A stretch of DNA of 64,000 nucleotides, from the NCBI GenBank assembly GCA_041745295.1, contig JBGTJE010000053.1, forward strand, positions 1 through 64,000, given 5' to 3'. Positions 16,326 through 25,602 of the stretch are shown piece after piece. A program made the position numbers and the translations under genes. Within the stretch, counting starts at the first letter, position 1; every line of letters begins with the position of its first letter. The DNA is from JANMEB01 sp041745295. GTDB lineage: Bacteria; Planctomycetota; Planctomycetia; Pirellulales; Pirellulaceae. The notes under the pieces are model-generated. The model was not told the DNA's origin. It ran no database searches and saw only the letters and a program-made list of their open reading frames with translations.

Positions 16326-19300
16326 ATGAAGCGGCAGCCAATCCGGAAGCGCAGTCTCGTCAAATCCTACAATTCATTCGTCGAACCGCTGGAAGATCGC
16401 TTTGCACTCGACGGCACTCCTTGGACAACATTTGCGGGCAATGCCCAGCATACGTCGGTTTCGTCGAATACCTCCCAACCTTTGGAAGTAATCCATTGGT
16501 CCTCGCCCGTCGATAATTTCCCGACATCTCGCGCCGCCCATTACGGCGGGCCACTCATCACCGCGAACAATACGGTAATTTATCCCTACAAAAAGGGTCC
16601 GGAATCGGCACCGGATTTTCACATTATCGCCCGCAACGGGAATGACGGCACATTGCTCTGGGACGAGACCACCGATTGGGTGCCCACGGGCTACGGCTGG
16701 TATCCGGCCCACCAGCCAGTTTACGTTCCGTCGCTGAACCGCGTCTATTTCTCCGGCGCAAACGCGAGTTTGTATTACAAGGACAATGTCGATACGCCGT
16801 CAGGAGGTTCGACCAAAGTACAAATAGTCGTGTTTGGCTCGAGCGGCAACGTCGCGATGACCGGCTTAACCGCCGACAGTGCTGGCAACATTTATTACGG
16901 GTATCGAAACGGAACCGCCGGAGGAATCGTCAAGGTGACTCCCGCCGGAGTAGCCACATTTGTGACGGCCAACGCCGCTTCGCAGGACGCAAGCTTCACG
17001 GATTGGATTCCACAGATGAACCATACGCCGGCGCTTAGTAATGACGAGTCGACCCTATATACAACTTTGCGTCGGAATGGCACGTCGTACAACGGCCGTC
17101 TCGTTGGGTTGAGCACTACCAATCTTTCGACTCAGTACAATTCCGGAACTCTGAAAGACCCTCGCAGTAACTATGCGAACAATGCAGGTCTACTCAACGA
17201 CAGTACCGCGTCGCCGATGGTGGCTCCGGACGGTCACGTTTTTCTGGGAATTTTTGCCAACCCGTATAATGGCTCGCGCGGTTGGTTGGCTCACTTCAAT
17301 GCAAATCTTACCAACCTGAACACTTCCACACCGGACCCGGTCGATACCTACGTCATGGGCGGTTTTGGCTGGGACACGACTCCGTCGATTGTTCCCGCAA
17401 CAATGGTTCCTCAGTACAGCGGAAGTTCTTCGTATTTGCTCTTTACGAAATACAACAACTACTACGGGATTACAAACGGCGGTGATGGCTCCAATGGAAT
17501 TGCCATCCTCGATCCCAACGATTCCGAAGTGGAATACCACGCCGATTCGAACGGGCAACTCGTCATGAAGCGAGTGCTCTACCAAGTGGGCCCCACACCC
17601 GACTGGGATTATCCGAGTGTCCCCACGGCCAAGCGCGAATGGTGTATCAATTACGGGGCGGTCGACCCGGCAACACAGAGCGTCATCGTCAATAGCGCCG
17701 ACGGGAAGTTTTATCGTTGGCACTTGCCTTCCGACACGCTCATCGAACCGTTACGACTCTCCAACGGCATTGGTCAACCCTATACCATGACTGTCATCGG
17801 TGTTGATGGCACGCTGTACGGCATCCAGATTGGCGCGATTTACGCCATGGGCAAGAGGCCCGACATTTCAATCGTCGATGCAGTGTTCGCCGAGGGCACC
17901 GGTGGCACGACTACGGCCACATTTACGGTTTCGATTGACTATCCGCGATCGACGGCCTTCACCGTGAACTACGCAACGGCGAACGGCACGGCGGCTGCCG
18001 GTAGCGACTTTACGTCCGCGTCCGGAACTTTGACCTTCAACCCGGGCCAAAAATCCCAGATGATTTCGGTCTCGATTGGCACGGATTCGCTTTACGAGCT
18101 GAATGAGACGTTCTTCGTCAATCTTTCCGGCGTTGCCAACTTGGCCGGCGACACCGCGGCTCTACCCGTACTTCTCGATGCCCAGGGCCGGGGCACGATC
18201 AACAATGACGACGCTCAGCCGACCCTTTCGATCATCGATGTGGAGGCTAACGAAGGAAACAGTGGAACATCGTCGTTCATTTTCACCGTCTCGCTTTCCG
18301 CAGTCAGTGGGCTGACGACGACCGTAAATTTTGCCACGGCCAACGGCACGGCAAACCCCGCCGACTATCAGACGAACTCTGGGGGCCTGACATTTACTCC
18401 GGGACAAACGAGCAAAACGATTACTGTTCTGGTGAACGGCGATAGCACCTTTGAATCCAACGAGACGTTTTTCGTCAACCTTTCCGGGAATGTGAACGCC
18501 GGAATAAGCGACGGTCAAGCGTTGGGCACGATCTCCAACGACGACGGCGTCCCCTCGCTCGTGATTACCGACTCCAGCGTCATCGAAGGAGGCTCAGAGT
18601 CGTTTTCCGTAACCTTGTCGAACGCAAGTTCGCAGACCATTACCGTCAATTATGCAACGGCCAACAATGGTGCAGTTGCCGGACTTGACTACGTCGCGGG
18701 CAGCGGCACTTTGACGTTTAACCCGGGCGAGATGTCCAAATCATTCTTGGTGGCTACGCTGGGTGATTTAATCGACGAATCCAATGAGACATTTTTTGTC
18801 AATTTGTCTGGCGCGGTAAACGCGTTTGTTGTCGATAGCCAAGGCATTGGCACGATTACGGATGACGATCCCCCCCCCACCGTGTCCATTGGGGATGTGT
18901 CCATTAACGAAGGCCAGAATGGCACCACGGCGTTCTCGTTTGTGCTCACGCTGTCCGCGCCAAGCGGAAAGAACGCCCGGGTCAATTATGCGACGGCAGA
19001 CGGATCGGCAACGCTCGCCAACAATGACTACCAATCGAGTTCGGGACTCGCTACCTTCGCTCCCGGTCAAACAAGCATGATGATTACGATTCTTGTCAAC
19101 GGAGACACCGCAAATGAATCTACTGAGACGTTCCAAGTTAACTTAAGCAACGCAGCGGCTGCCACCATTGGCGACGGTCAAGGTATCGGCACGATTGTCG
19201 ACGACGACGGTTTGATTCTTTCGGTCGGCGATAAGTCATTGGTGGAGGGGAACAGCGGCACGACCGCGTTCAATTTCACAGTAACCCTGTCCTCGGTCAG

Positions 19301-21227
19301 CGCCAGCCCCGTGACAGTCAATTTCGCGACGGCGAATGGCACGGCGACAACCGCGGCCGGCGATTATACCGGTGGCACAGGAACCGTGACTTTTGCCCCG
19401 GGCGAGACCAGTAAGTCGGTCACGGTTGTTGTCAATGGCGATCTCCTCAACGAGATTGACGAGACCTTCTATGTCAATCTATCCAATCCAAACGGCGGGA
19501 CCATCGGCGACGGCCAGGGCTTAGGGACGATACAAAACGATGATCCATTGCCTTCGATTGCGATTGCAGACTTTAGCGTTCCCGAACTCGATTACAACAC
19601 GGGTTCCGTCAACGTGTACGTCACGTTGTCAGCGCCAAGCGGGCAAACCGTGACTGTGTTTTATGAAACCGCCAACGGCACGGCTTCATCGACCTCAGCC
19701 AACAAGGATTACATTGATACCTTTGGCACGTTGACATTCTTGCCTGGCCAGACGGTGGGTAGTTTCGAAGTTTCCATCGTCGGCGATGTCCGCGATGAAC
19801 CGAATGAGACGATTCGCGTCCTTTTGTCTAGCCCCGTCAATGCGACGATTGCCGATGACCTGGGGATTATTACGATCTCCGACGACGATCTCCTCTACGT
19901 TCAGACGGTTGGACCCACCATCACCGAAGGGGACAGCGGGCAATCGATTGCAACGGTGACTGTGAATTTGACGATTCCGGCCGATTATGACATCACGATC
20001 GACTTTGATACCGTGAATTTGACCGCGCTGGCGGGAAGCGATTACGTGGCGGCGTCCGGTACGCTGACTTTCCTCGCGGGAATCACCAGCCAGACAGTAG
20101 ACATTCAAATCAACGGCGATTTATTGGACGAATCAAACGAGAAGTTCGACTTCGAATTGTCCAACGCGACGCCGGGCGTCTATTACAACGCCTTTCGCCA
20201 TACCGATATCAATATTGTCGATAACGATACTGCCGGATTCTTGATCAGCGATGTAAGCCTCAACGAAGGCAGTAGCGGCACGGTGGCGTTTGTGTTCACG
20301 GTCTCCTTGACCAACGCGGCCGACCACGCGGTCGGCGTCAACTTTGCGACTGCCAACGGAACGGCGATTGCCAGCGGCGACTATCAGTCCACCTCGGGTG
20401 TTCTGAGCTTTGCCGCAGGCGTCACGAGCCAGACCGTTACCGTCCTGGTGAATGGCGATCTGACCGCCGAGCCGAACGAGACGTTTTTTGTCAATCTTTC
20501 GTCCGCAAGCGGGGGCGCCATAATCAATGACTCGCAAGGATTGGGGACGATTCTTAGCGATGATTCATCGTCCCTTTCCATCAACGACGTCTCGCTCACC
20601 GAAGGGGGCGGTGGCTTCAAGACCTTTACATTCACCGTGACTCTCACTGGCACGAGCACGCAAACGATCACGGTTCTGTATGCCACTGCCGATGGAACGG
20701 CAACCACGGCGAACTTTGATTATAATGCGACGTCGGGAACCTTAACCTTCAGCCCCGGACAAACCAGCAAGACTGTTTCAGTCAATGTCAAAGGCGATAA
20801 GCGATTCGAACCCGACGAATACTTCTATGTCAATCTGAGCAACCCGACCAACGCGAGTATTAGCGACGGCCAAGGAGTCGGTACGATACTCACCGACGAT
20901 AACCCCATTACATCCGATGTCGTTCGTGTGTCGGAGTCGAACCAATCGTCGACCCCAACTCGCTATGGTGTTTCCGCGTCGTTGAAGGGCGACCAGAGCC
21001 TGGCGTTCGTCGATGCGTTTGGCGGACTGGGTTCTGGATCCAATGGAACTAGTTTGGGCTCGGTTCAAGAAACCGAGCAGACAGAACAGGCCACGTTTGC
21101 CGAACTGCGATTTTACGTTCTCAACGCGGATCAATTGCAACCCGTCACATCAGGTGCCGCAGCAGAGAATGACTTCGCCTATTCGATCGACTCTGGCGTG
21201 CGCAATCAGCGCGCCAGGGCGCTCTGA
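16326..21227 (+). CDS. Giant surface protein: beta-propeller plus nine Calx-beta domains
   Basis: 1633 residues. The basic N-terminus KRQPIRKRSLVKSYNSF followed by VEPLEDRFALDG is a degenerate form of the LEPR/EPLEDR motif that heads many very large planctomycete exported proteins. Residues ~30-510 look like a quinoprotein-type beta-propeller (repeats such as VYFSGANASLYY, GNIYYGYRNG, DGTLYGIQ). From ~512 nine tandem Calx-beta domains follow; their starts read DISIVDAVFAEG, LSIIDVEANEG, LVITDSSVIEG, VSIGDVSINEG, LSVGDKSLVEG, IAIADFSVPEL, VQTVGPTITEG, FLISDVSLNEG, LSINDVSLTEG, each with a DYxxxSGTLTFxPGQTS and NETFFVNLS core. Calx-beta domains bind calcium and mediate adhesion. The C-terminal ~100 residues are unique. 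It converges on the 845-aa gene, 12 bp away. Confidence 0.9.
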   Translation: MKRQPIRKRSLVKSYNSFVEPLEDRFALDGTPWTTFAGNAQHTSVSSNTSQPLEVIHWSSPVDNFPTSRAAHYGGPLITANNTVIYPYKKGPESAPDFHIIARNGNDGTLLWDETTDWVPTGYGWYPAHQPVYVPSLNRVYFSGANASLYYKDNVDTPSGGSTKVQIVVFGSSGNVAMTGLTADSAGNIYYGYRNGTAGGIVKVTPAGVATFVTANAASQDASFTDWIPQMNHTPALSNDESTLYTTLRRNGTSYNGRLVGLSTTNLSTQYNSGTLKDPRSNYANNAGLLNDSTASPMVAPDGHVFLGIFANPYNGSRGWLAHFNANLTNLNTSTPDPVDTYVMGGFGWDTTPSIVPATMVPQYSGSSSYLLFTKYNNYYGITNGGDGSNGIAILDPNDSEVEYHADSNGQLVMKRVLYQVGPTPDWDYPSVPTAKREWCINYGAVDPATQSVIVNSADGKFYRWHLPSDTLIEPLRLSNGIGQPYTMTVIGVDGTLYGIQIGAIYAMGKRPDISIVDAVFAEGTGGTTTATFTVSIDYPRSTAFTVNYATANGTAAAGSDFTSASGTLTFNPGQKSQMISVSIGTDSLYELNETFFVNLSGVANLAGDTAALPVLLDAQGRGTINNDDAQPTLSIIDVEANEGNSGTSSFIFTVSLSAVSGLTTTVNFATANGTANPADYQTNSGGLTFTPGQTSKTITVLVNGDSTFESNETFFVNLSGNVNAGISDGQALGTISNDDGVPSLVITDSSVIEGGSESFSVTLSNASSQTITVNYATANNGAVAGLDYVAGSGTLTFNPGEMSKSFLVATLGDLIDESNETFFVNLSGAVNAFVVDSQGIGTITDDDPPPTVSIGDVSINEGQNGTTAFSFVLTLSAPSGKNARVNYATADGSATLANNDYQSSSGLATFAPGQTSMMITILVNGDTANESTETFQVNLSNAAAATIGDGQGIGTIVDDDGLILSVGDKSLVEGNSGTTAFNFTVTLSSVSASPVTVNFATANGTATTAAGDYTGGTGTVTFAPGETSKSVTVVVNGDLLNEIDETFYVNLSNPNGGTIGDGQGLGTIQNDDPLPSIAIADFSVPELDYNTGSVNVYVTLSAPSGQTVTVFYETANGTASSTSANKDYIDTFGTLTFLPGQTVGSFEVSIVGDVRDEPNETIRVLLSSPVNATIADDLGIITISDDDLLYVQTVGPTITEGDSGQSIATVTVNLTIPADYDITIDFDTVNLTALAGSDYVAASGTLTFLAGITSQTVDIQINGDLLDESNEKFDFELSNATPGVYYNAFRHTDINIVDNDTAGFLISDVSLNEGSSGTVAFVFTVSLTNAADHAVGVNFATANGTAIASGDYQSTSGVLSFAAGVTSQTVTVLVNGDLTAEPNETFFVNLSSASGGAIINDSQGLGTILSDDSSSLSINDVSLTEGGGGFKTFTFTVTLTGTSTQTITVLYATADGTATTANFDYNATSGTLTFSPGQTSKTVSVNVKGDKRFEPDEYFYVNLSNPTNASISDGQGVGTILTDDNPITSDVVRVSESNQSSTPTRYGVSASLKGDQSLAFVDAFGGLGSGSNGTSLGSVQETEQTEQATFAELRFYVLNADQLQPVTSGAAAENDFAYSIDSGVRNQRARAL

Positions 21228-21239
21228 ATTCTGGCGACC

Positions 21240-23777
21240 CTATTTTCCTTGATATGCGGTAATGGGTAGGACGAATTCTCCCAGCTCGGAATGCAGCGTC
21301 GTCGAGCGAACGGCCCGAAATTCAAATTCCTGGTCCAGTTCCCTCAAAATGACTTGGACAAGTTTTTGTGCAAAGTCCGCTTTCGCGCGAGCTTCTGCAG
21401 CTGCCGCAGCTTTGGGCGAGTATGGTTTCCCCTTGTTCAGCGCTTCAACCAGCGGGGTATCCAGATTAAGGCTGGCGGCCAACCAACGAATTAGCGCGGC
21501 CTTGAGTTGGTCCTCAAACTCCTGCTTGCGGGATTTTTCCTCAGGCTGTGGCTGATGCTGGAAGATCAGGGAACAGGTTGAACCGTCATCCCCTTTCATG
21601 AACAATATCGCCTTGCCCCTCGTGATCATCGTTGCGCTTTTCGCATCGATGTAACTGGGCGGATCCATCCGGACCTCGAGTTGTATTGGAGCGGTTCGAT
21701 CGATCAAAATCTGCAATGTGTCGGTACGCTCTCCTTCGTTCGCTTTTGGATTTCCAGGAACCGCTGCTTCGATTTCTCGCCGAAGCACTGGGGTGTTCAT
21801 CCGCAAAAGGCTCATGTTATCCGCAGCATTGAACACGACCCACAAATCGTCTGTTGCTCCAACTGATTCCGGCGTCGCAGATTTCAGGTTGGCAAAACCG
21901 ATCGGTTCGGCAAACCACTTAATCCTGCTCACCGCTTCGGGTCGAACCAGTTCCGTGGACAAATGGGGCGTGAACGTGATTCCGTCGTACATTGCGTCTA
22001 GGATGCTGGCCGGTTTTCCGAACGTTGGCGGAGACAACGGGATTGCGGCCGAGATTTGCGGATCAGCAAGGAGCCAAACGCAAAACGCGCCCGATTTGAT
22101 CTCTGCCGCCAGGCGATCGTCGGGCGGCGTTTGCCACTTCCAATAAAACTGCACCTGGCCCCCCTTATCGTTGGTGACTAACGCCGACGACAGTGTCGCG
22201 TCGAGCGAACTGGCGTCTTCGGAAGGCTCGCGATGAAGCGACCATGCGTTTCCGCCGGCGACCCGTTCCAGCGCCAAAAATTGCTGCGGCGTCGCGAGGC
22301 CAAAGCCCAAAGCTCCCAGCAGCGATTCCGTTCCGGAAACCGTAAACGCAAGAAATTCGCCATCGGAAATTTCGACGGGAAATTCCATGTACGGAAAATC
22401 TGCGCGCAGTTGTTTCAGCAGCCGTTGGCCGGCCGTTGACGTCAGTGAAGCGTTTGCTCTCGTCTTCAGACCCACTAAATGGGCATTGCTCGCGCGTGAA
22501 TCTTCGTCGGAATCCGTCGTGTGGTTTGAGGCGTTCCCCACGACGATGGACTCGTCGGTCACATTCGGATTTAGCGGATCGGCGGCGGATTTGGTGCCGT
22601 CATCGCCAACTGCCAATTTCTCGTTGGCATCGGGACCATTGGACCCAGAATTGATTGCCTCGAACACCGTGACCGCGGTAGTCTGCAGAAATTGCGCGCC
22701 TTTCCAAATCCCGAATCCAACAAGTACCAGCAAAGCGACGACTAATCCTCGTTTGGTCCAAGGGATCGCTTGCTGAAATGTTCGTTTTGGCTTCAACGCC
22801 TTCCAATTTGAACTTCCTTTCGCGGTCGCGAGGACGTCTCTTGGTCGTTGCGATTGCATCGGGCGTTCCAATGGAGCCAGCAAACCATCCTCGGTCGCTG
22901 AATCGGTTCCCTCGAACAGCGGACTCGATGCATGGTTCCCGGCGTGATTCTTGGCGGAGGCCTTTCCATCCGTTTCGCTGAATCGAGCCCAGGCTCCCGC
23001 CCGAGCGATCTCGCTATACGAATTGGTGGCGGGTTCAAGCTTGCGAGTAATATCCACGGTAACGCGATCCGACGCTCGAAAAGAATTGATGGCGTCTTGA
23101 CTGCCGGCTGCGTACACAACCCAAATTCGTTGAAGCTTTTTTGTTGGATGCCAAGATGAAATAGAAATGGGAATTTCCCAGCGTATTTGCGGATCCATCA
23201 GGGACTGTGCTTCGACCAGCATGTCGATGATGGGTCGCGTCGGCTTGTCGGGCGAAATGACGAGCACAAACGGTTTTCGCCTTTGCCACGCTTCCAAAGC
23301 CATGCCGGCCCATCCGGCGTCACCCGCAACGCGCGTCCACGTTTCACAAATCCGCGGCGATAACACGCTGCTTTCGATCGTCCGCGATTCCAGAAATTGC
23401 GGATCGATATTCCATTGATTGATCCAGACTTGATCGTTGGCCAACAACCAGGCCGGACCGCCGGACAGATCGCGAACATTTTCCAGTAGGAGCTGATGGA
23501 CGATGTATTGTAGTCGCGCCTGATTATCGCCCGGCAGTTGGATTCCGCGTGAAACTAAATGAAGTCTCCGCCCTTTGACGTTAATCGGGAGGTGGCAGTA
23601 CATCTCGCGCCCAAGGGCTTTGTTGGCGACTGCCGTGTCATATTGTCGCTTGCCAAGATCGGCGAGCAATTGAATCAAATCCCGCGGCATTCCCTTAGTC
23701 GCGGCAACCGGACAAAACCCGGATGTGCCGTTGAACAGCCCGCGCGACACATGGGCTGAAACCATTTCATGTAACAT
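21240..23777 (-). CDS. Large membrane protein with GAP1-N-like N-terminus
   Basis: 845 residues. The first ~300 contain SAHVSRGLFNGTSGFCPVAA, KGRRLHLVSRG, LQYIVHQLLLEN and GGPAWLLAND, a pattern I recall from bacterial GTPase-associated proteins (GAP1-N type) of NTPase-linked signalling or conflict systems; this is memory-based and not certain. A linker is followed by one membrane segment at about 345-365 (VVALLVLVGFGIWKGAQFL), then an acidic stretch and a ~400-residue C-terminal region with no recognised domain, ending in an alanine- and lysine-rich helix (PKAAAAAEARAKADF). Topology: N-terminal domain cytoplasmic, C-terminal region outside. ATG 23777 is used. No GTPase, AAA or vWA gene lies beside it. 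Confidence 0.8.
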   Translation of the reverse strand: MLHEMVSAHVSRGLFNGTSGFCPVAATKGMPRDLIQLLADLGKRQYDTAVANKALGREMYCHLPINVKGRRLHLVSRGIQLPGDNQARLQYIVHQLLLENVRDLSGGPAWLLANDQVWINQWNIDPQFLESRTIESSVLSPRICETWTRVAGDAGWAGMALEAWQRRKPFVLVISPDKPTRPIIDMLVEAQSLMDPQIRWEIPISISSWHPTKKLQRIWVVYAAGSQDAINSFRASDRVTVDITRKLEPATNSYSEIARAGAWARFSETDGKASAKNHAGNHASSPLFEGTDSATEDGLLAPLERPMQSQRPRDVLATAKGSSNWKALKPKRTFQQAIPWTKRGLVVALLVLVGFGIWKGAQFLQTTAVTVFEAINSGSNGPDANEKLAVGDDGTKSAADPLNPNVTDESIVVGNASNHTTDSDEDSRASNAHLVGLKTRANASLTSTAGQRLLKQLRADFPYMEFPVEISDGEFLAFTVSGTESLLGALGFGLATPQQFLALERVAGGNAWSLHREPSEDASSLDATLSSALVTNDKGGQVQFYWKWQTPPDDRLAAEIKSGAFCVWLLADPQISAAIPLSPPTFGKPASILDAMYDGITFTPHLSTELVRPEAVSRIKWFAEPIGFANLKSATPESVGATDDLWVVFNAADNMSLLRMNTPVLRREIEAAVPGNPKANEGERTDTLQILIDRTAPIQLEVRMDPPSYIDAKSATMITRGKAILFMKGDDGSTCSLIFQHQPQPEEKSRKQEFEDQLKAALIRWLAASLNLDTPLVEALNKGKPYSPKAAAAAEARAKADFAQKLVQVILRELDQEFEFRAVRSTTLHSELGEFVLPITAYQGK

Positions 23778-24035
23778 GACTCATTCGTTCCTGTTGAACT
23801 TTGCTGCGGCACTACCGACAAAGACAGAACTAGAAGAACGGATGAATCTGAAGAATTGATTAAGGTTTGGATAAGAATGAGTGAAGGGCCTGAACCCGCA
23901 AAGCTTGGACGGCCGGAATCAGGCTTGATTTGCGCTGATGTGCTTGGGACCCAAGCGATGGAACGAAGTGGCTTACAATCACACCCCCGCGCGTGGCAAG
24001 TCATTTTGCCTCAACGGCGTTTCCATAAACCGACC
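23778..24035. other. Intergenic region before attC-like folds
   Basis: Contains the leftward promoter region of the 845-aa gene. A 61-codon frame (23856-24041) ends within the first attC-like fold; it resembles no known protein and I do not call it a gene. Nothing else seen. Confidence 0.5.
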
Positions 24036-24125
24036 GTATAACCAATCCGTGAACTGGAACCGCCGCTCCCGTGGAGTTTGAAATCAAAGTGTTTTCGCGG
24101 CGGCCTGCTAACGCGGGCGTTCGGC
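24036..24125 (+). repeat. attC-like fold 1
   Basis: A 90-bp imperfect palindrome. The left end GTATAAC (24036-24042) and right end GTTCGGC (24119-24125) take the places of the RYYYAAC and GTTRRRY core boxes of integron attC sites; the right box is off-consensus at one base. The inner arms GGAACCGCCGC and GCGGCGGCC pair with a two-base AA bulge on one side, as extrahelical bases do in attC. Weaker than the copy that follows. Confidence 0.4.
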
Positions 24126-24138
24126 CGCCGTGGGTACA

Positions 24139-24236
24139 GGCCGAACCAGGCGTTGCACCTGACCGCGGCGGCACGTAGATTTTTCAAGGTTCATCGCTCC
24201 CCGCGCGGCCGCGGCAGGTGAGCTTGGCGTTAGACC
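24139..24236 (+). repeat. attC-like fold 2
   Basis: About 98 bp. The right core box GTTAGAC (24229-24235) matches GTTRRRY exactly and the left counterpart is GCCGAAC (24140-24146 region). CACCTGACCGCGGC at 24156-24169 pairs with GCCGCGGCAGGTG at 24208-24220 over 13 bp with one unpaired A at 24162, the hallmark bulge of attC. The loop is AT-rich. It ends 71 bp before the esterase start. No integrase gene is in the window. Confidence 0.55.
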
Positions 24237-24306
24237 GCATTGCACCACTTCTATGTTCCGAGTCATTGCAACTATCCGTTATGACGAGACGCCCTTGGAT
24301 CCTTCA

Positions 24307-25407
24307 ATGAAGCATCCTATGCTTGGCGTTGCAGCGGTTTTCGTCGCACTGGCTTTGGGACTGACGATCGATTGCCGCGCTTTCGAACCGCGGAGCATGC
24401 CGCAAGTGGCCGATCACACGGATCTTTCGTACTATTTGCGTCCCGACGGCGAGCGTGGCGAAATTCGCACCACCGACGATTGGCGCGTCCGGCGTCGGCA
24501 CATTCTGGCAGGCATCGAACAAGCGATGGGAAAAATGCCGCGACCCGAGGATCCGGTGGTGCTCGATGTTGAGAAACTTGAAGAACATCAAGACAACGGT
24601 GTTATCCGCCGCAAGCTGGCGTATCATACCGATACGCCCGACGGGCGGGTGACCGCCTGGCTGTTGATTCCGGCCGACGAGCAGCAGCAGCGCCGCCCCG
24701 CGGTGCTGTGCCTGCATCAAACGACACCCGGCGGAAAAGACTCACCGGTGGGCGTAAGCGATCGCTCTGCGATGCACTACGCCCTACAACTCGCCTCCCG
24801 CGGCTTCGTCACGCTCTCGCCCGACTATCCTTCCCTGGGCGAATATCAGCACGACTTCGATGCCGACAGTTATGAAAGCGGCTCGATGAAGGCGATCTAC
24901 GACAACGTGCGAGCGATCGACCTGCTGCAGTCGTTGCCGGAAGTCGACGCCGAGCGCATCGGCTGCATCGGTCACTCATTGGGGGGGCACAACGGCTTGT
25001 TCACGGCGGTGTTCGACCAGAGGATCAAGGCCGTGGTGACTTCCTGCGGCTTCACGAGCTTCCACAAGTACATGGGCGGCGACCTCCACGGCTGGTCCGG
25101 TCCGCGCTACATGCCGCGCGTTGCAAGCCATTACCATTTCTCGCCCGACCAGATGCCGTTCGACTTCCACGAAGTCCTCGCCGCGATTGCGCCGCGCGGC
25201 GTGTTCATCGTGGCGCCGCTCGACGACGACAACTTCGACGTCGCGGGCGTCCGCGATTGCGTCAAAGCGGCCGGGCCGATCTACCAGCTCCTCGGCCAAC
25301 CCGAGCGGCTTCAAGTCGTTTACCCCGACGCCGCCCACGATTTTCCAGACGCCGCGCGCGAGGAATCCTTTGAGTTCTTGGAGAGTGTTTTGCAGTCATC
25401 CAAATAA
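24307..25407 (+). CDS. Secreted alpha/beta hydrolase (acetyl-xylan-esterase/dienelactone type)
   Basis: 366 residues from ATG 24307; MKHPMLGVAAVFVALALGLT is a clear signal peptide with cleavage near DCRAFE. An upstream in-frame start at 24253 would bury it. The fold is alpha/beta hydrolase: oxyanion region LCLHQTTPGGKDSPVG, nucleophile elbow GCIGHSLGGHNG, acid APLDDDNFD and histidine DAAHDFPD. The segment PDYPSLGEYQHDFDADSYES is typical of large secreted planctomycete esterases near polysaccharide-degradation genes. The substrate, probably an esterified polysaccharide, is inferred. It follows the attC-like folds directly. Confidence 0.85.
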   Translation: MKHPMLGVAAVFVALALGLTIDCRAFEPRSMPQVADHTDLSYYLRPDGERGEIRTTDDWRVRRRHILAGIEQAMGKMPRPEDPVVLDVEKLEEHQDNGVIRRKLAYHTDTPDGRVTAWLLIPADEQQQRRPAVLCLHQTTPGGKDSPVGVSDRSAMHYALQLASRGFVTLSPDYPSLGEYQHDFDADSYESGSMKAIYDNVRAIDLLQSLPEVDAERIGCIGHSLGGHNGLFTAVFDQRIKAVVTSCGFTSFHKYMGGDLHGWSGPRYMPRVASHYHFSPDQMPFDFHEVLAAIAPRGVFIVAPLDDDNFDVAGVRDCVKAAGPIYQLLGQPERLQVVYPDAAHDFPDAAREESFEFLESVLQSSK

Positions 25408-25434
25408 CTCTCGAGGATGTGTCCGCCGTTCGGC

Positions 25435-25571
25435 TAGTGGGTCAGTTTCCTTGTAGCCATCACGCTCCGCGTGATGAAAGCTGCCACGGCGGGCGATTTC
25501 CAGCGTAATCTGAAATCGCTTTCCTCTTGCGGAGCGAGACGGCTACAATCCATTGGCAAACTGACCCATTA
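25435..25571 (+). mobile_element. 137-bp miniature inverted-repeat element, copy A
   Basis: Bounded by TAGTGGGTCAGTTT (25435-25448) and AAACTGACCCATTA (25558-25571), inverted with one mismatch. Sub-terminal GTAGCCATCACGCTCCGC and its rough complement GCGGAGCGAGACGGCTAC extend the palindrome. Same length and sequence plan as the copies at 29451 and 50830. No coding capacity. TA at both ends suggests a TA target duplication. Confidence 0.8.
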
Positions 25572-25602
25572 CCTAAAATCGGTTTCAACAGCTTGTTTCT
25601 AG

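Noticed and set aside
21228..21239. Terminator between the convergent Calx-beta and 845-aa genes
   Set aside because: Only 12 bp separate the stops and no hairpin with a T run is present.
23856..24041. 61-codon frame ending in attC-like fold 1, a possible cassette ORF
   Set aside because: No protein-like features and no ribosome-binding site; ending in the left core box may be chance.
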